Below, one piece after another: positions 42,339-50,115 of a stretch of DNA of 64,000 nt. Made by a program: the position numbers and the translations under genes. The DNA is from DASUPK01 sp963800285. Lineage in GTDB: Bacteria > Actinomycetota > Thermoleophilia > Solirubrobacterales > 70-9. The notes beneath the pieces are model-generated. The model ran no database searches. It saw only the letters and a list, made by a program, of their open reading frames with translations, and was not told where the DNA came from. The stretch is from assembly GCA_963800285.1 (NCBI GenBank), contig CAWDAL010000008.1:120626-184625 (forward strand), read 5' to 3'. Every line of letters starts with the position of its first letter. The stretch's first letter is position 1.

Positions 42339-42688
42339 AGATACCTCCATGTAGTTGAGTGGTCGACCCTACTCCGACGCCGACTGCAACCACTGTTCCC
42401 CGGTGTGAAGTGGACACCCGGGGATTCCAGTGAGGACATCTCTGAAAGCGCCGCTTTGGACGAAAAGCGGCTATCCGCTTTGCATGGAAAGCGGCGGTTT
42501 GAACTGGCGCTCCCGCTTCTCGCGCGAAGCAGCAGCTCTCTGATGCTCGTTCTCGGAGTCTCGCTTGCCGCCCGCTGGAACCACGCGCACAGATCCCTCA
42601 GCTTGACCGGGGTCTGCAGGCTCACCTACGATCGCGCCTCTAGGCGCCTTGGCAGTCCAAACAGCGCCGCTGTGACAAGGAGGTAGAG
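42339..42688. other. intergenic stretch containing one Q-P pair
   Basis: 350 bp between the divergent genes at 42338 and 42689. Apart from the Q-P pair (42451-42494) I see no gene. AAGGAGGTAGAG at 42677-42688 is the ribosome-binding site of the next gene. Confidence 0.6.
42451..42494 (+). repeat. Q-P repeat pair (near-consensus)
   Basis: Q (CCGCTTTGGACGAAAAGCGG, one change) at 42451-42470, CTAT, exact P at 42475-42494. No SnoaL gene adjoins, so the pair is not confined to that family. Confidence 0.9.
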
Positions 42689-43426
42689 ATGGGGAGAATC
42701 AGGGGCAAGAAGCCCTCGCCGGCGATGGTCGTTTCGATCGTGGCCCTGGTGTTTGCGGTTGTCGGGACCTCGGCGGCCAGCGTCGCCACGATCAGCGTCC
42801 TCAATAAGAAGGAGAAGAAGCAGACGCGGAAGATCGCCAACAAGCAGATCAACAAGCTGGCTCCGGGCCTCTCGGTGGCGAACGCGACCAACGCCCAGAA
42901 CGCGACCAACGCCCAGAACGCGACCAACGCCCAGAACGCGACGAACGCCCAGAACGCGACGAACGCGGACAACGCCGACCAGGCTGACAACTCGACGACG
43001 GTGAACGGGGTCGGTGTCCAAGGCGTTCTCTACCGCCAGAGCAACACCAGCAACAACCCGCAGACGCTCGTCAACCTCGGCGGCCTGACCCTGACGGCCA
43101 ACTGCAACGGCGGCAACCTGAGTCTCAACGCCAACACGAGCGTGAACAACGCGACGTTGAGCTCGGCCGCGATCGACACAGGGAGCGGACAGGTCAGCGG
43201 CCAGAACACGGTTCACGTGGACGATTTCGATACGAGCCTTACGCAGGGCCTGTTGGGTGCCCCCCGCAATGACTTGGTGCTGAACGTCCAGTACACGCGT
43301 CCCGGCGGCGGGCTTCTCGCCCCGCCGGCGGCGACATCGGCGGTGCTGATGGTGGACAACGACGGCGCACCGACCTGCCTGGTCACGGGCCACGTGTTCC
43401 AGAGCGGTGGAACCCTCACCCTGTAG
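42689..43426 (+). CDS. secreted protein with NATNAQ repeat linker, unknown
   Basis: 245 residues with AAGGAGG 7 nt upstream. One hydrophobic segment (about 12-35), then KKEKKQTRKIANKQINKLAP, GLSVANATNAQ and five NATNAQ-type hexapeptides coded by an 18-bp tandem repeat (42881-42970), then a Thr/Asn/Gly-rich beta domain with two Cys. Third member of the family at 14701 and 17502, here inside the island. Probably surface-exposed; function unknown. Confidence 0.7.
   Translation: MGRIRGKKPSPAMVVSIVALVFAVVGTSAASVATISVLNKKEKKQTRKIANKQINKLAPGLSVANATNAQNATNAQNATNAQNATNAQNATNADNADQADNSTTVNGVGVQGVLYRQSNTSNNPQTLVNLGGLTLTANCNGGNLSLNANTSVNNATLSSAAIDTGSGQVSGQNTVHVDDFDTSLTQGLLGAPRNDLVLNVQYTRPGGGLLAPPAATSAVLMVDNDGAPTCLVTGHVFQSGGTLTL
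42881..42970 (+). repeat. 18-bp coding tandem repeat, five units
   Basis: Unit AACGCGACCAACGCCCAG, three exact copies followed by two diverged ones. Encodes NATNAQ. Likely to change copy number by slippage, altering linker length. Confidence 0.9.
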
Positions 43427-43575
43427 CGGCACGGGCGGAGCGGACTCGCAGCCAGCGCACCGACGATCTCGAGCAACGCATCCGGGTCGGACGAAGAGCG
43501 ACAGCCCCTACTCCTGCTGACCTCCCGCCCCCTTTCGCGTGAGGGTGTCGCGCAAACGGTGGTGAATCGAGCCCC

Positions 43576-43595
43576 GGCGGCTCCGCGGAGCCGCC
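43576..43595. repeat. 20-bp perfect palindrome
   Basis: GGCGGCTCCGCGGAGCCGCC, 21 nt beyond the 3' end of the transposase fragment; possibly its terminator or part of the IS end. Confidence 0.6.
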
Positions 43596-43616
43596 GACGA
43601 GGTGGGTCGGTGCCGC

Positions 43617-44040
43617 TCAGGCCCCTGCCGGAGCCAAACCGCTGCGGTAGAGCTTCAGCAGGTTGTGGGTGGCGGCGATCAGGCGCCATTCCGAGCGGGC
43701 AGCGGCCCGGCCTCTTCGTTTGAGCCGGTCGATGCGGCGGTTCGCCTTGATCTGGACGAAGACCGGCTCGACCATCGGCATCCGCTTCGAATAGAGGGCG
43801 CCGCCGCGCTCGGGGTCGAGCACCCGGCGCATGAACTCGTAGGGGCCGCCGAGCCGGGTCTTGCGCGGCCGGCCGCGGGTCGTGTCGGGGGCGACGATCG
43901 GGATCATGCCGCGCTCTCTAAGCGAGTCGATGTGGCCGTTAGACCAGTAGCCGGCGTCGGCGAGGATGACCCCAGGGCGCTCGGCAACGCCGGCGCCCTC
44001 GAGCTCGCGCTCGGCTGAGGCGATCATCGGCTGCGGCCGG
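43617..44040 (-). pseudogene. IS1182-like transposase, C-terminal fragment
   Basis: Reads ILADAGYWSNGHIDSLRERG, then KRMPMVEPVFVQIKANRRID and ARSEWRLIAATHNLLKLYRS: the last part of an IS1182/DDE_Tnp_1 transposase with the DAGY and the final Glu region. The N-terminal two-thirds, including the first catalytic Asp, are absent; at about 44045 the sequence changes into an integrase fragment on the other strand. Confidence 0.75.
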
Positions 44041-44050
44041 GGTACGACGG

Positions 44051-44260
44051 CGCTTCGCTCCACACCAGCTGCGCCACGCCCATGCCGTCGAGATGGCCAG
44101 GGAGGGCGTCCCGCTGAACGTCATCCAGCGCCAGCTAGGACACGCCAACCTCGGCGTTACCTCGATCTACCTGCAGGGGATCGACAGCGGCGAGATCATC
44201 GAGACGGTCCGCACACGCCGCGCTCCGGTGATCCCGGCCGCGGCTGCACTTGCTGGCTAG
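44051..44260 (+). pseudogene. tyrosine recombinase C-terminal fragment
   Basis: In frame: FAPHQLRHAHAVEMAREGVP, LNVIQRQLGHANLGVTSIYL and a tail ending PAAAALAG, stop at 44258. Box II His-x2-Arg, His of LGHA and the Tyr of SIYL are all present; everything upstream is missing at the junction with the transposase fragment. A second recombinase, different from the one at 39310. Confidence 0.75.
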
Positions 44261-44261
44261 T

Positions 44262-44279
44262 GCTTCTCGTCCAAAGCGG
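44262..44279 (-). repeat. Q hairpin (partial), reverse
   Basis: GCTTCTCGTCCAAAGCGG, the reverse of Q, starting 1 nt after the integrase fragment's stop; the adjacent P is not recognisable (TTCGCTTCGCTTGAAGG follows). Confidence 0.7.
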
Positions 44280-44355
44280 CTATTTCGCTTCGCTTGAAGG
44301 GGTACCGACTAGCTGCCCGTGATCAGACCCACTGCGGCCATCCAGAGAAGCCTCG

Positions 44356-44646
44356 CTACTGCCCGCCGGAGCTCGTCTTCTGCTGGATCTGGGTCTGGAC
44401 GCTCTGGGCCTGGCTCTGAACACTCTGGATCTGGGTCTGGACGCTCTGGGCCTGCTGCTGGGCGGTAGAGACGGCGCCCTGGGCCGTTGAGACGCCCTGC
44501 TGCACCGACTGGACGGCGCTGCTGACGCTATTGCCACTGTTGTCGCTGCCGCAGCCGGTGGCTCCGACCGCCGCAATCGCCAATGTCGCCGCGACCGCAC
44601 CGGCGCAACGCCTGCCTGCTGAAAGCCTGCTGGACTGCTCGGACAT
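44356..44646 (-). CDS. small lipoprotein with Gln/Ser/Val coiled coil
   Basis: 96 residues. Signal peptide with lipobox AVGATGC (Cys about 32), then GSDNSGNSV and a low-complexity helix made of SVQTQIQSVQSQAQ-type heptads. The repeat resembles a short version of lipoprotein coiled coils. Anchored to the outer face of the membrane. Function unknown. Confidence 0.65.
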   Translation of the reverse strand: MSEQSSRLSAGRRCAGAVAATLAIAAVGATGCGSDNSGNSVSSAVQSVQQGVSTAQGAVSTAQQQAQSVQTQIQSVQSQAQSVQTQIQQKTSSGGQ

Positions 44647-44752
44647 CTGCCGCTCCGTCTTCTGCGCCAGTGATGGCGAGGATTCGCCTCGGCCAGGGTA
44701 GGCGACCTAGGGGCAGTCCGCTGTGCCGCTTCCGCCTAGGCGGGGTGCCTGG

Positions 44753-45379
44753 TCATTGGGCGGGCGCGGATGAAGGAGTCCGGTCACCGCGCTGGCGAAA
44801 GACGCCGACCACGGCGAGCAGCAGGAAGCCGAAGGCGGCGACTTTGGGCGCGAAGATCGCCAGCAGCACGACGACCACGTAGAAGCCCATGTTGGGCGTC
44901 GTCAGCGCGGTCATGGCGCTGACTTCCTCGTCCGTGACGTCGGGTTCGAGCAGGTCGCGGTGCGCGGCCACATAGCGCCAGAGCACACCGGTTACCACCG
45001 AGATCGAGAGCAGCACCAAACCGTAGAAGATGACGGCCGCACGCTCGGCGGTGGTCAGATGGATCGCTTCGGCGATCAGCTTGGTGGGAAACGGCAGGAA
45101 CGAAACGAGCATTAGCTGCAGGATGTTGAGGCGCATCACCATGCCGTCCGCGCTCGCCAGGCGGCGGAAGATCCCGTGGTGCGCGAGCCACAGGCCGCCA
45201 ACCGTGAGGAAGCTGGTCGCGTAAGCCAAGTAGGAGGGCCACTGGTCCGCGATGCCCTTCCAAAGGTCCTCGAAACCACTTTCCGGGACGCTGATCTCGA
45301 GGACGAGCAGGGTGATCGCAATCGCGAAGACACCGTCGCTGAACGCCTCGAGGCGGCCCGTATCCCAGCGGCTACCCAT
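44753..45379 (-). CDS. TMEM175/DUF1211-family potassium channel-like protein
   Basis: 208 residues from ATG 45379. Hallmark of the family in helix 1: RLEAFSDGVFAIAITLLVLE (FSDG motif), followed by five more hydrophobic segments, e.g. YLAYATSFLTVGGLWLAHHG and MGFYVVVVLLAIFAPKVAAF. Bacterial TMEM175 proteins are tetrameric K+ channels without a TVGYG filter. A longer frame would start at the ATG inside the P repeat (45424) but those 15 residues look unrelated. Second potassium-channel-like protein in the island. Confidence 0.85.
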   Translation of the reverse strand: MGSRWDTGRLEAFSDGVFAIAITLLVLEISVPESGFEDLWKGIADQWPSYLAYATSFLTVGGLWLAHHGIFRRLASADGMVMRLNILQLMLVSFLPFPTKLIAEAIHLTTAERAAVIFYGLVLLSISVVTGVLWRYVAAHRDLLEPDVTDEEVSAMTALTTPNMGFYVVVVLLAIFAPKVAAFGFLLLAVVGVFRQRGDRTPSSAPAQ

Positions 45380-45412
45380 GCGGCGTAACTTCGACGCCAC
45401 GCGCTGATACCC

Positions 45413-45429
45413 CTTTCCATGCAAAGCGG
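45413..45429 (-). repeat. P palindrome, reverse
   Basis: CTTTCCATGCAAAGCGG, P on the minus strand with the last three bases of the right arm changed, 34 nt upstream of the TMEM175-like start. Confidence 0.8.
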
Positions 45430-45639
45430 TGCTTTCGGCGCGCGCCGGTCAGTGGGACAGTGAGTCGAGCCCGTGGACCTCGGTCGTGCAATCGGGGATC
45501 TCACAGACGATCGGCTTCTTTTTTTCGCCGCGAGTGGGCTCGGCGGTTCCTCAGCACGCACGCTCACGATCGTTTGACCGCCCCCCGGTCACCCCGCGTC
45601 AGGTGTGGAGCAGTCATCCCCCTGGGTCAACAACCGCGA

Positions 45640-45654
45640 GATACTGCGTGGGCG
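45640..45654 (+). promoter_or_regulatory. conserved cassette leader before SnoaL C
   Basis: GATACTGCGTGGGCG, the same leader as in cassettes A, B and E. No P element and no convincing -35 upstream. Confidence 0.4.
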
Positions 45655-46050
45655 ATGTCGGAGGAGAACGTCGAGATCGTCCGTGCCGCGTTCGAACTGT
45701 TCTCTCGCGGGGAGTTCAGCGCTTTGGCGGATCTGCCTGACAACTTGGAGCTCATCCTCGCCCTTGAGATGCCGGACGCTGGCACCTACCGAGGCGCCGA
45801 AGCCCGCCAATGGATGCTGTCGTGGGCGGAGTCGTTCGAACGCCTGACCCAAGAGTTGGTGGAGCTCAGGGACGTTGGCGATGGCCGCGTGCTGGCCGAG
45901 TTCATCCAGCGTGGCTGGAGCGCCGGGAGCGATGTACCGGTTGAGCTCCCGACCTGGTCGCTCATGACGCTCCGAAACGGGGAGCTCGCTCGGATGGAGC
46001 TGTTCATGAATAGGGACGCCGCCCTCGAAGCCGCCGGGCTCTCGGAGTAG
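45655..46050 (+). CDS. SnoaL/NTF2-like protein, cassette C
   Basis: 131 residues. SEENVEIVRAAFELFSRGEF, core with DNLELILALEMPDAGTYRGA and VPVELPTWSLMTLRNGELAR, ends ALEAAGLSE. SnoaL-like fold as in the other cassettes; ligand or reaction unknown. The stop is followed by only GCG before the ATG of cassette D, and GGAG in its last codons lies 6 nt from that ATG. Confidence 0.85.
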   Translation: MSEENVEIVRAAFELFSRGEFSALADLPDNLELILALEMPDAGTYRGAEARQWMLSWAESFERLTQELVELRDVGDGRVLAEFIQRGWSAGSDVPVELPTWSLMTLRNGELARMELFMNRDAALEAAGLSE

Positions 46051-46053
46051 GCG

Positions 46054-46467
46054 ATGTCGGAGGAGAAGGTGGAAATCGCGCGCAAGCATCTCGACGCCCT
46101 CAACGCATTCATGCGAGGGAAAATCTCCAGCGAAGCCTGGCTGGCCCTCTGGGACGAGGACGCGGAGTTCTATCCCTTGCGGGCTCAGTTGGAGGACGAG
46201 TCCTATTTGGGCCATGACGGGCTGATGCGATTGGTGGCCGAGCTGACGGAGGACTTTGAAGAGGTGCGCTTCGAGATCGAGGAGACGCGCGACGCCGGAG
46301 AGCAGGTGGTTGGTATTGGCCGATTCCGGGCTCGCGGGCGAGCGAGCGGCGTCGACATCAACGTCCCGGTTGGCCCTGTTCAGAGGGTGAGGCGGGGCAA
46401 GATCGTCTACACGCGCTTGTTCTCGGAGCCAGCAGATGCCCTCGAAGCCGCCGGGCTGTCGGAGTAG
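46054..46467 (+). CDS. SnoaL/NTF2-like protein, cassette D
   Basis: 137 residues. SEEKVEIARKHLDALNAFMR, core with WLALWDEDAEFYPLRAQLED and YLGHDGLMRLVAELTEDFEE, ends DALEAAGLSE. It has no leader of its own: cassette C's constant 3' end reads straight into its ATG, so C and D form a bicistronic unit. Q follows the stop directly. Confidence 0.85.
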   Translation: MSEEKVEIARKHLDALNAFMRGKISSEAWLALWDEDAEFYPLRAQLEDESYLGHDGLMRLVAELTEDFEEVRFEIEETRDAGEQVVGIGRFRARGRASGVDINVPVGPVQRVRRGKIVYTRLFSEPADALEAAGLSE

Positions 46468-46488
46468 AGCTTTGGACGAAAGCAGCGG
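46468..46488 (+). repeat. Q hairpin (degenerate)
   Basis: AGCTTTGGACGAAAGCAGCG, Q without a recognisable P, directly after the cassette D stop. Confidence 0.7.
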
Positions 46489-46872
46489 TTTGGGGTTGGC
46501 GTTCTTGCGAGCCGCGCTGCTCGGCGGGCGCCTCGACTTTCTGGAGCGCAGCCCCCCCGAAATATCCAGTTTTTTCTGCAGCGACTAGACCGGCGGTTTT
46601 CTGAGTCGCAACCTCGGCGCCGGGACCCTCCCCCCGCCAAACGCACCTTGACGGTCAGATCACGCTTCATCGCTTTAGGGAGGGCCGGTGGTGCCGATGT
46701 CCATGTCGGAGCGGTCCTCGTTCCCCTAAGGGGGCCGCTCCCTTTTGTTTCTGCGGCATCTTGGGGCCTTATCGCATCCTTTTGACGGCGCGCGCAGGCG
46801 ACCAATCGGCGGTCTTCGGGGTCGCGCCTCACAGCTTCGGACCCTCCCCTTCCGCGAGATACTGCGTGGGCG
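46489..46872. other. gap between cassettes D and E
   Basis: 384 bp with no convincing gene on either strand. Contains a terminator (46708-46750) and ends with the cassette leader (46858-46872, GATACTGCGTGGGCG). Confidence 0.5.
46708..46750 (+). terminator. intrinsic terminator
   Basis: Stem GGAGCGG / CCGCTCC enclosing a CCCC-TAA-GGGG hairpin, followed by CTTTTGTTT. Gene it served is not recognisable (nothing intact immediately upstream except cassette D, 240 bp away). Confidence 0.65.
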
Positions 46873-47277
46873 ATGTCGGAGGAGAACGTGGAGGTGGTGC
46901 GCTCGATCTTCGCGGCGTGGGAGCGCGGCGACTACCGCTCCTCTGAGTGGGCGCACCCCGAGATCTCCTTCGTAGTCGCCGACGGTCCTACACCGGGAAA
47001 CTGGACCGGGGTGGCGGCGATGGCGGAGGCATGGCGCGAAGCCCTGAGCGCCTTTGAGGAGTTGCGCGCCGAGGCGGATGACTACCGGGCGCTCGACGAC
47101 GAGCGGGTGCTCGTGCTCATGCACCTCATCGGGCGCGGCAAGACGAGCGGCCTGGAGGTCGGGGACATCCAGATGAAGGGCGCGGACCTGTTCCATGTTC
47201 GCGACGGCAAGGTGATGAGGCTCGTCCTCTACTGGGACCGCGAGAATGCGCTCCCCGACGTTGGGCTGTCGGAGTAG
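46873..47277 (+). CDS. SnoaL/NTF2-like protein, cassette E
   Basis: 134 residues preceded by the conserved leader GATACTGCGTGGGCG. SEENVEVVRSIFAAWERGDY, core with WAHPEISFVVADGPTPGNW and LRAEADDYRALDDERVLVL, end NALPDVGLSE: the last four codons match the constant end while ALEAA has drifted. Fused to cassette F through GCG. Confidence 0.85.
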   Translation: MSEENVEVVRSIFAAWERGDYRSSEWAHPEISFVVADGPTPGNWTGVAAMAEAWREALSAFEELRAEADDYRALDDERVLVLMHLIGRGKTSGLEVGDIQMKGADLFHVRDGKVMRLVLYWDRENALPDVGLSE

Positions 47278-47280
47278 GCG

Positions 47281-47709
47281 ATGTCGGAGGAGAACGTGGA
47301 GAACGCCAAGCGGGGCTACGCAGCCTGGAACGCCGCGTATCGCAGCGGCGACGCAAACGACCTCCTGCCGATTCTTGAGGAATTGTGGGATCCGGAGGTG
47401 GTCTTCCAGCCAGCCGGAGCGCTCCCGGACTCTGCGGCTCGCCCGCATCGCGGCTGGGACGGGGTGCTGCGATTCACAGCCAACCAGATGGAGGCGTTCT
47501 CCGAGATGTGGATTGAACCGGTCGAGTTCATTGACGTCGGCGACCGCCTGGTGGTCCCCTATCGGTTTGGAGGCAAGGCACGCCACACCGGGATCGAGGT
47601 GCAGTTCTCGTTCGCGCATGTCTTTCACCTCCCTGAAGGCAAGGTGGTGCGATGTGACGTCTTCAAGACCAAAGGCGACGCCCTCGAAGCCGTCGGGCTG
47701 TCGGAGTAG
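47281..47709 (+). CDS. SnoaL/NTF2-like protein, cassette F
   Basis: 142 residues. SEENVENAKRGYAAWNAAYR, core with LWDPEVVFQPAGALPDSAAR and RHTGIEVQFSFAHVFHLPEG, end DALEAVGLSE. Translation start is served by GGAG in the 3' end of cassette E. No Q or P after the stop; the sequence runs into gene fragments. Confidence 0.85.
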   Translation: MSEENVENAKRGYAAWNAAYRSGDANDLLPILEELWDPEVVFQPAGALPDSAARPHRGWDGVLRFTANQMEAFSEMWIEPVEFIDVGDRLVVPYRFGGKARHTGIEVQFSFAHVFHLPEGKVVRCDVFKTKGDALEAVGLSE

Positions 47710-47714
47710 GGCGC

Positions 47715-47910
47715 TCATAGCCACGCCATCGCCATCGCCTGGGCGATCATGGCTTCGTCCATCCTGGGCACGCGCTCCAGCCACATCGTGACCACGGTGA
47801 GGATCCGGTCGAACTTGGGGGTGAGACTGAGCTCCCACATCTCAGTGACGACCTCGCGGTAGCTGCGCTCGTCTAACCGAAGGGCGTCGGCAGAACCGAG
47901 AGCATCCTCT
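47715..47910 (-). pseudogene. unrecognised C-terminal gene fragment
   Basis: Open frame reading SADALRLDERSYREVVTEMW and ending FDRILTVVTMWLERVPRMDE plus IAQAMAMAWL before a stop. Codon pattern looks coding but no start is evident and the sequence changes into a transporter fragment upstream. Family not recognised. Confidence 0.3.
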
Positions 47911-47936
47911 CGTCCCCCGCCGCGTCGATCGGTTGT

Positions 47937-48374
47937 GGCGCCGGCGGACCACTCTCAGGGCGGCTGGGCGAGCGCTACGACATCCCGCGCGCGATCGCCA
48001 CGGCCACTGTGATCGGTGCCATCGGCCTGCTGGTCGTCTCGCTGGGAGGGGCGCTTGGTCCCTACATGGTGGGGCTGGCGCTGTTCGGGCTCGGCTACGG
48101 CATCGGCTGGTCGATGGCCAGCGTCGGCACCCAGACGGTCGTTCCGCCCGAGCGCACCGGCCAGGCATCGGGCCTGACCCTCGCGATCGTGATCGGCAGC
48201 GCGGGCATCGGGGTGGCTGCGGCGGCGGCCGTGATCGAGGCCAGTACGAGCCTCGGGACGGCGATCGAGGACATGCTGCTCTGGATCGCAATCGGCAGCG
48301 CCGTGGCCGCCGGGATCCTCGTCACGCTCGCCGTGCGCCTGATGCCGCGGCGCGCCAAGGCGGCGATCTCGTAA
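47937..48374 (+). pseudogene. MFS transporter C-terminal fragment
   Basis: Reads GPLSGRLGERYDIPRAIATA (the cytoplasmic GxLxDRxG-type loop), then helices LIGLLVVSLGGAL-like, YMVGLALFGLGYGIGWSMAS and TGQASGLTLAIVIGSAGIGV, ending LMPRRAKAAIS. This is the last four helices of a 14-TM EmrB/QacA-type drug:H+ antiporter; the first ten are absent. Non-functional remnant. Confidence 0.7.
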
Positions 48375-48626
48375 CAACCTGCAAGTGCCGAGCCAACGGG
48401 TGAAGGAGTCGGAATGGGACTCAGCGACAGTCGGGAGAGGCCGACGGCGGAATCAGGTACCCCTGCCGCCAGAGCTCGGAGCTTCACGTCTGCCCCTCTC
48501 CGGACAACACCGGCAACTCGACCGCTGACCTGGCCGGCTTCGAGGTGGCCGACATCGAGGCGACCGCCGACGAGCTGCTCGGTTCGGCCGAAGGAGCAAT
48601 GTCGCTCCTCCCATGTAGCTGCACCG

Positions 48627-48647
48627 CCGCTTTGCCTGGGAAAGCGG
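48627..48647 (+). repeat. P palindrome (variant)
   Basis: CCGCTTTGCCTGGGAAAGCG plus G: both arms of P intact, loop GCATGG replaced by GCCTGGG. Arm conservation with loop change supports a structural role. Confidence 0.8.
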
Positions 48648-48717
48648 TAGCGAGACTCAGAACTAACTGCTTTTCGCGCACAGGAGCCGCGAGCCGAGCG
48701 AGGGCGAGCCACCGCAA

Positions 48718-48760
48718 GGTGAGCGACCGGACTCGAACCGGCAACCACCTGGACCACAAA
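48718..48760 (-). repeat. detached 3' half of tRNA-His(GTG)
   Basis: On the minus strand: anticodon loop TTGTGGT, 3' anticodon stem CCAGG, T-arm GCCGG-TTCGAGT-CCGGT, acceptor CGCTCAC and discriminator C, i.e. the 3' half of a tRNA-His. The 5' half is missing. This is the expected scar (attR) of an element that integrated in a tRNA-His gene. Confidence 0.8.
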
Positions 48761-48944
48761 TCGCGCTCAGGAGCCGAATCGAGGTCAGCTGAGGTTCGCT
48801 GAGTTCATCTGAGTTTCGCTCAGTTCGCTCAGCTTCGCTCCGTTTAGTACCCGCTGTAGTACCCCGACCGGGGCCTTGTCGCTCACGCACGCCTCCTCCT
48901 ACGCGATTGCGGGAGCGGGCAGCGAGCCGGGCGGACTTCTCCTC

Positions 48945-48958
48945 CTCGTCCAAAGCGG
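48945..48958 (-). repeat. partial Q, reverse
   Basis: CTCGTCCAAAGCGG, 14 bases of reverse Q, about 100 bp from the korB 3' end. Confidence 0.6.
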
Positions 48959-49056
48959 CACTCTCCGACCGTTCCCTCCCTTGGCCCCCAGCGTTCTGCG
49001 TTCAGGGGGTTGATCGAGCTGCTGAGCCTGGCCATCCGGGTCGGTCGCGCCGACAG

Positions 49057-50115
49057 CTACTCAATGGTCCAGGTATCGCCCGATCGGAGCAGCGCGGTCA
49101 GGTCGTCGTCGCCGACGCCCTCCCGGGCCGCGGCGAGCTCCTCGCCCATCCCCTCCGCATAGGTCGGTCGGTCGCTCGAGCGAAGGACGCCTAGGGGAGT
49201 CGGGCCACTGGGCCGGTCGGCAAGGCGGGCGAGGGCGTAGGCGTGGGTCGGGTCGTCAGCGTCGTGGACGACCAGGGCGTCCTCGCCGACCTCGGTGACG
49301 TCGGCCACCTGCAGGCGCCCGTCCCGGCCGCGGAACACGCCGCGCTCTCCGTCGGCGCCGAAACGAATCGGCTCGCCGTCAACGAGGCGAATTTGGTTGG
49401 CGGCCTTCGCCTTGCCCCGCACAGCGTCGAAGGCGCCGTCATTGAAGACATTGCAGTTCTGGTAGATCTCGATAAACGACGAGCCGCGGTGGGCGGCGGC
49501 GGCGCGCAAGACTTCGGTCTCGTGGTCGCGATCAGTGTCGACGGTCCGTGCGACGAAGCTGGCGTCGGCGCCGAGGGCAAGTGCGATCGGGTTGAAGGGG
49601 TGATCCTGAGAGCCGAAGGGCGTCGACTTGGTCACCTTGCCCTCCTCGCTGGTCGGCGAGTACTGGCCCTTGGTGAGGCCGTAGATCTGGTTGTTAAAGA
49701 GCAGGATGTTGACTGGCACGTTGCGGCGTAGGGCGTGGATCAGGTGGTTGCCGCCGATCGAGAGCGAGTCGCCGTCGCCGGTGACGACCCAGACCGAAAG
49801 ATCGGGGCGGGCGAGCGCCAAGCCGGTCGCCAACGCCGGGGCGCGGCCGTGGATGCCGTGGACGCCGTAGGTGCTCATGTAATAGGCGAACCGCCCCGAG
49901 CAGCCGATTCCGGCGATGAACACGATCTTCTCGGGCGGGATCCCAAGCTCGGGAAGGAACTGCTGGACCGCGGCAAGGATCGCGTAGTCGCCGCAGCCCG
50001 GGCACCAGCGCGTCTCTTGGTCCGAGGCGAAGTCCTTCTTGGTCAGGGTAAGCGTCCCCCCGGCCTCCTCGGCCGGGTCTCCGCGGTTTCCTGGATGTCC
50101 GTTCCTTTCGCTCAT
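49057..50115 (-). CDS. korB: 2-oxoacid:ferredoxin oxidoreductase, beta subunit
   Basis: 352 residues. TPP-binding subunit: WCPGCGDYAILAAVQQFLPE (Cys ligands of the [4Fe-4S] cluster or TPP site), GIGCSGRFAYYM, HGRAPALATGLALARPD, GDGDSLSIGGNHLIH and FNNQIYGLTKGQYSPTS. Oxidatively decarboxylates 2-oxoglutarate (or another 2-oxoacid) to the acyl-CoA, reducing ferredoxin. Its start overlaps korA by 4 bp. Flanked by tRNA 3' halves at 48.7 and 52.3 kb. Confidence 0.93.
   Translation of the reverse strand: MSERNGHPGNRGDPAEEAGGTLTLTKKDFASDQETRWCPGCGDYAILAAVQQFLPELGIPPEKIVFIAGIGCSGRFAYYMSTYGVHGIHGRAPALATGLALARPDLSVWVVTGDGDSLSIGGNHLIHALRRNVPVNILLFNNQIYGLTKGQYSPTSEEGKVTKSTPFGSQDHPFNPIALALGADASFVARTVDTDRDHETEVLRAAAAHRGSSFIEIYQNCNVFNDGAFDAVRGKAKAANQIRLVDGEPIRFGADGERGVFRGRDGRLQVADVTEVGEDALVVHDADDPTHAYALARLADRPSGPTPLGVLRSSDRPTYAEGMGEELAAAREGVGDDDLTALLRSGDTWTIE

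Larger units (their letters stand above)
48375..49056. other. gene-free stretch with P variant, tRNA-His 3' half and repeats
   Basis: 682 bp with no supported gene. It contains a P variant (48627-48647), the detached 3' half of tRNA-His (48718-48760), a run of degenerate TGAGTTCGCTCAG-like repeats (about 48783-48840), two TAGTACCC repeats (48846-48863) and a partial Q (48945-48958). Confidence 0.6.

Noticed and set aside
42881..42970. Regular 18-bp repeats that could suggest a CRISPR-like array
   Set aside because: Units are contiguous without spacers and lie in frame within a secreted-protein gene, coding NATNAQ.
45430..45639. Short minus-strand frame ending KKKPIVCEIPDCTTEVHG in front of cassette C
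   Set aside because: No start codon and too short to support a gene or a named fragment.
40956..47709. SnoaL array as a true integron
   Set aside because: No integron integrase, no attI, Q-P lacks the attC R'/R'' and L'/L'' box layout, and the genes themselves share ends. Kept as cassette-like only.
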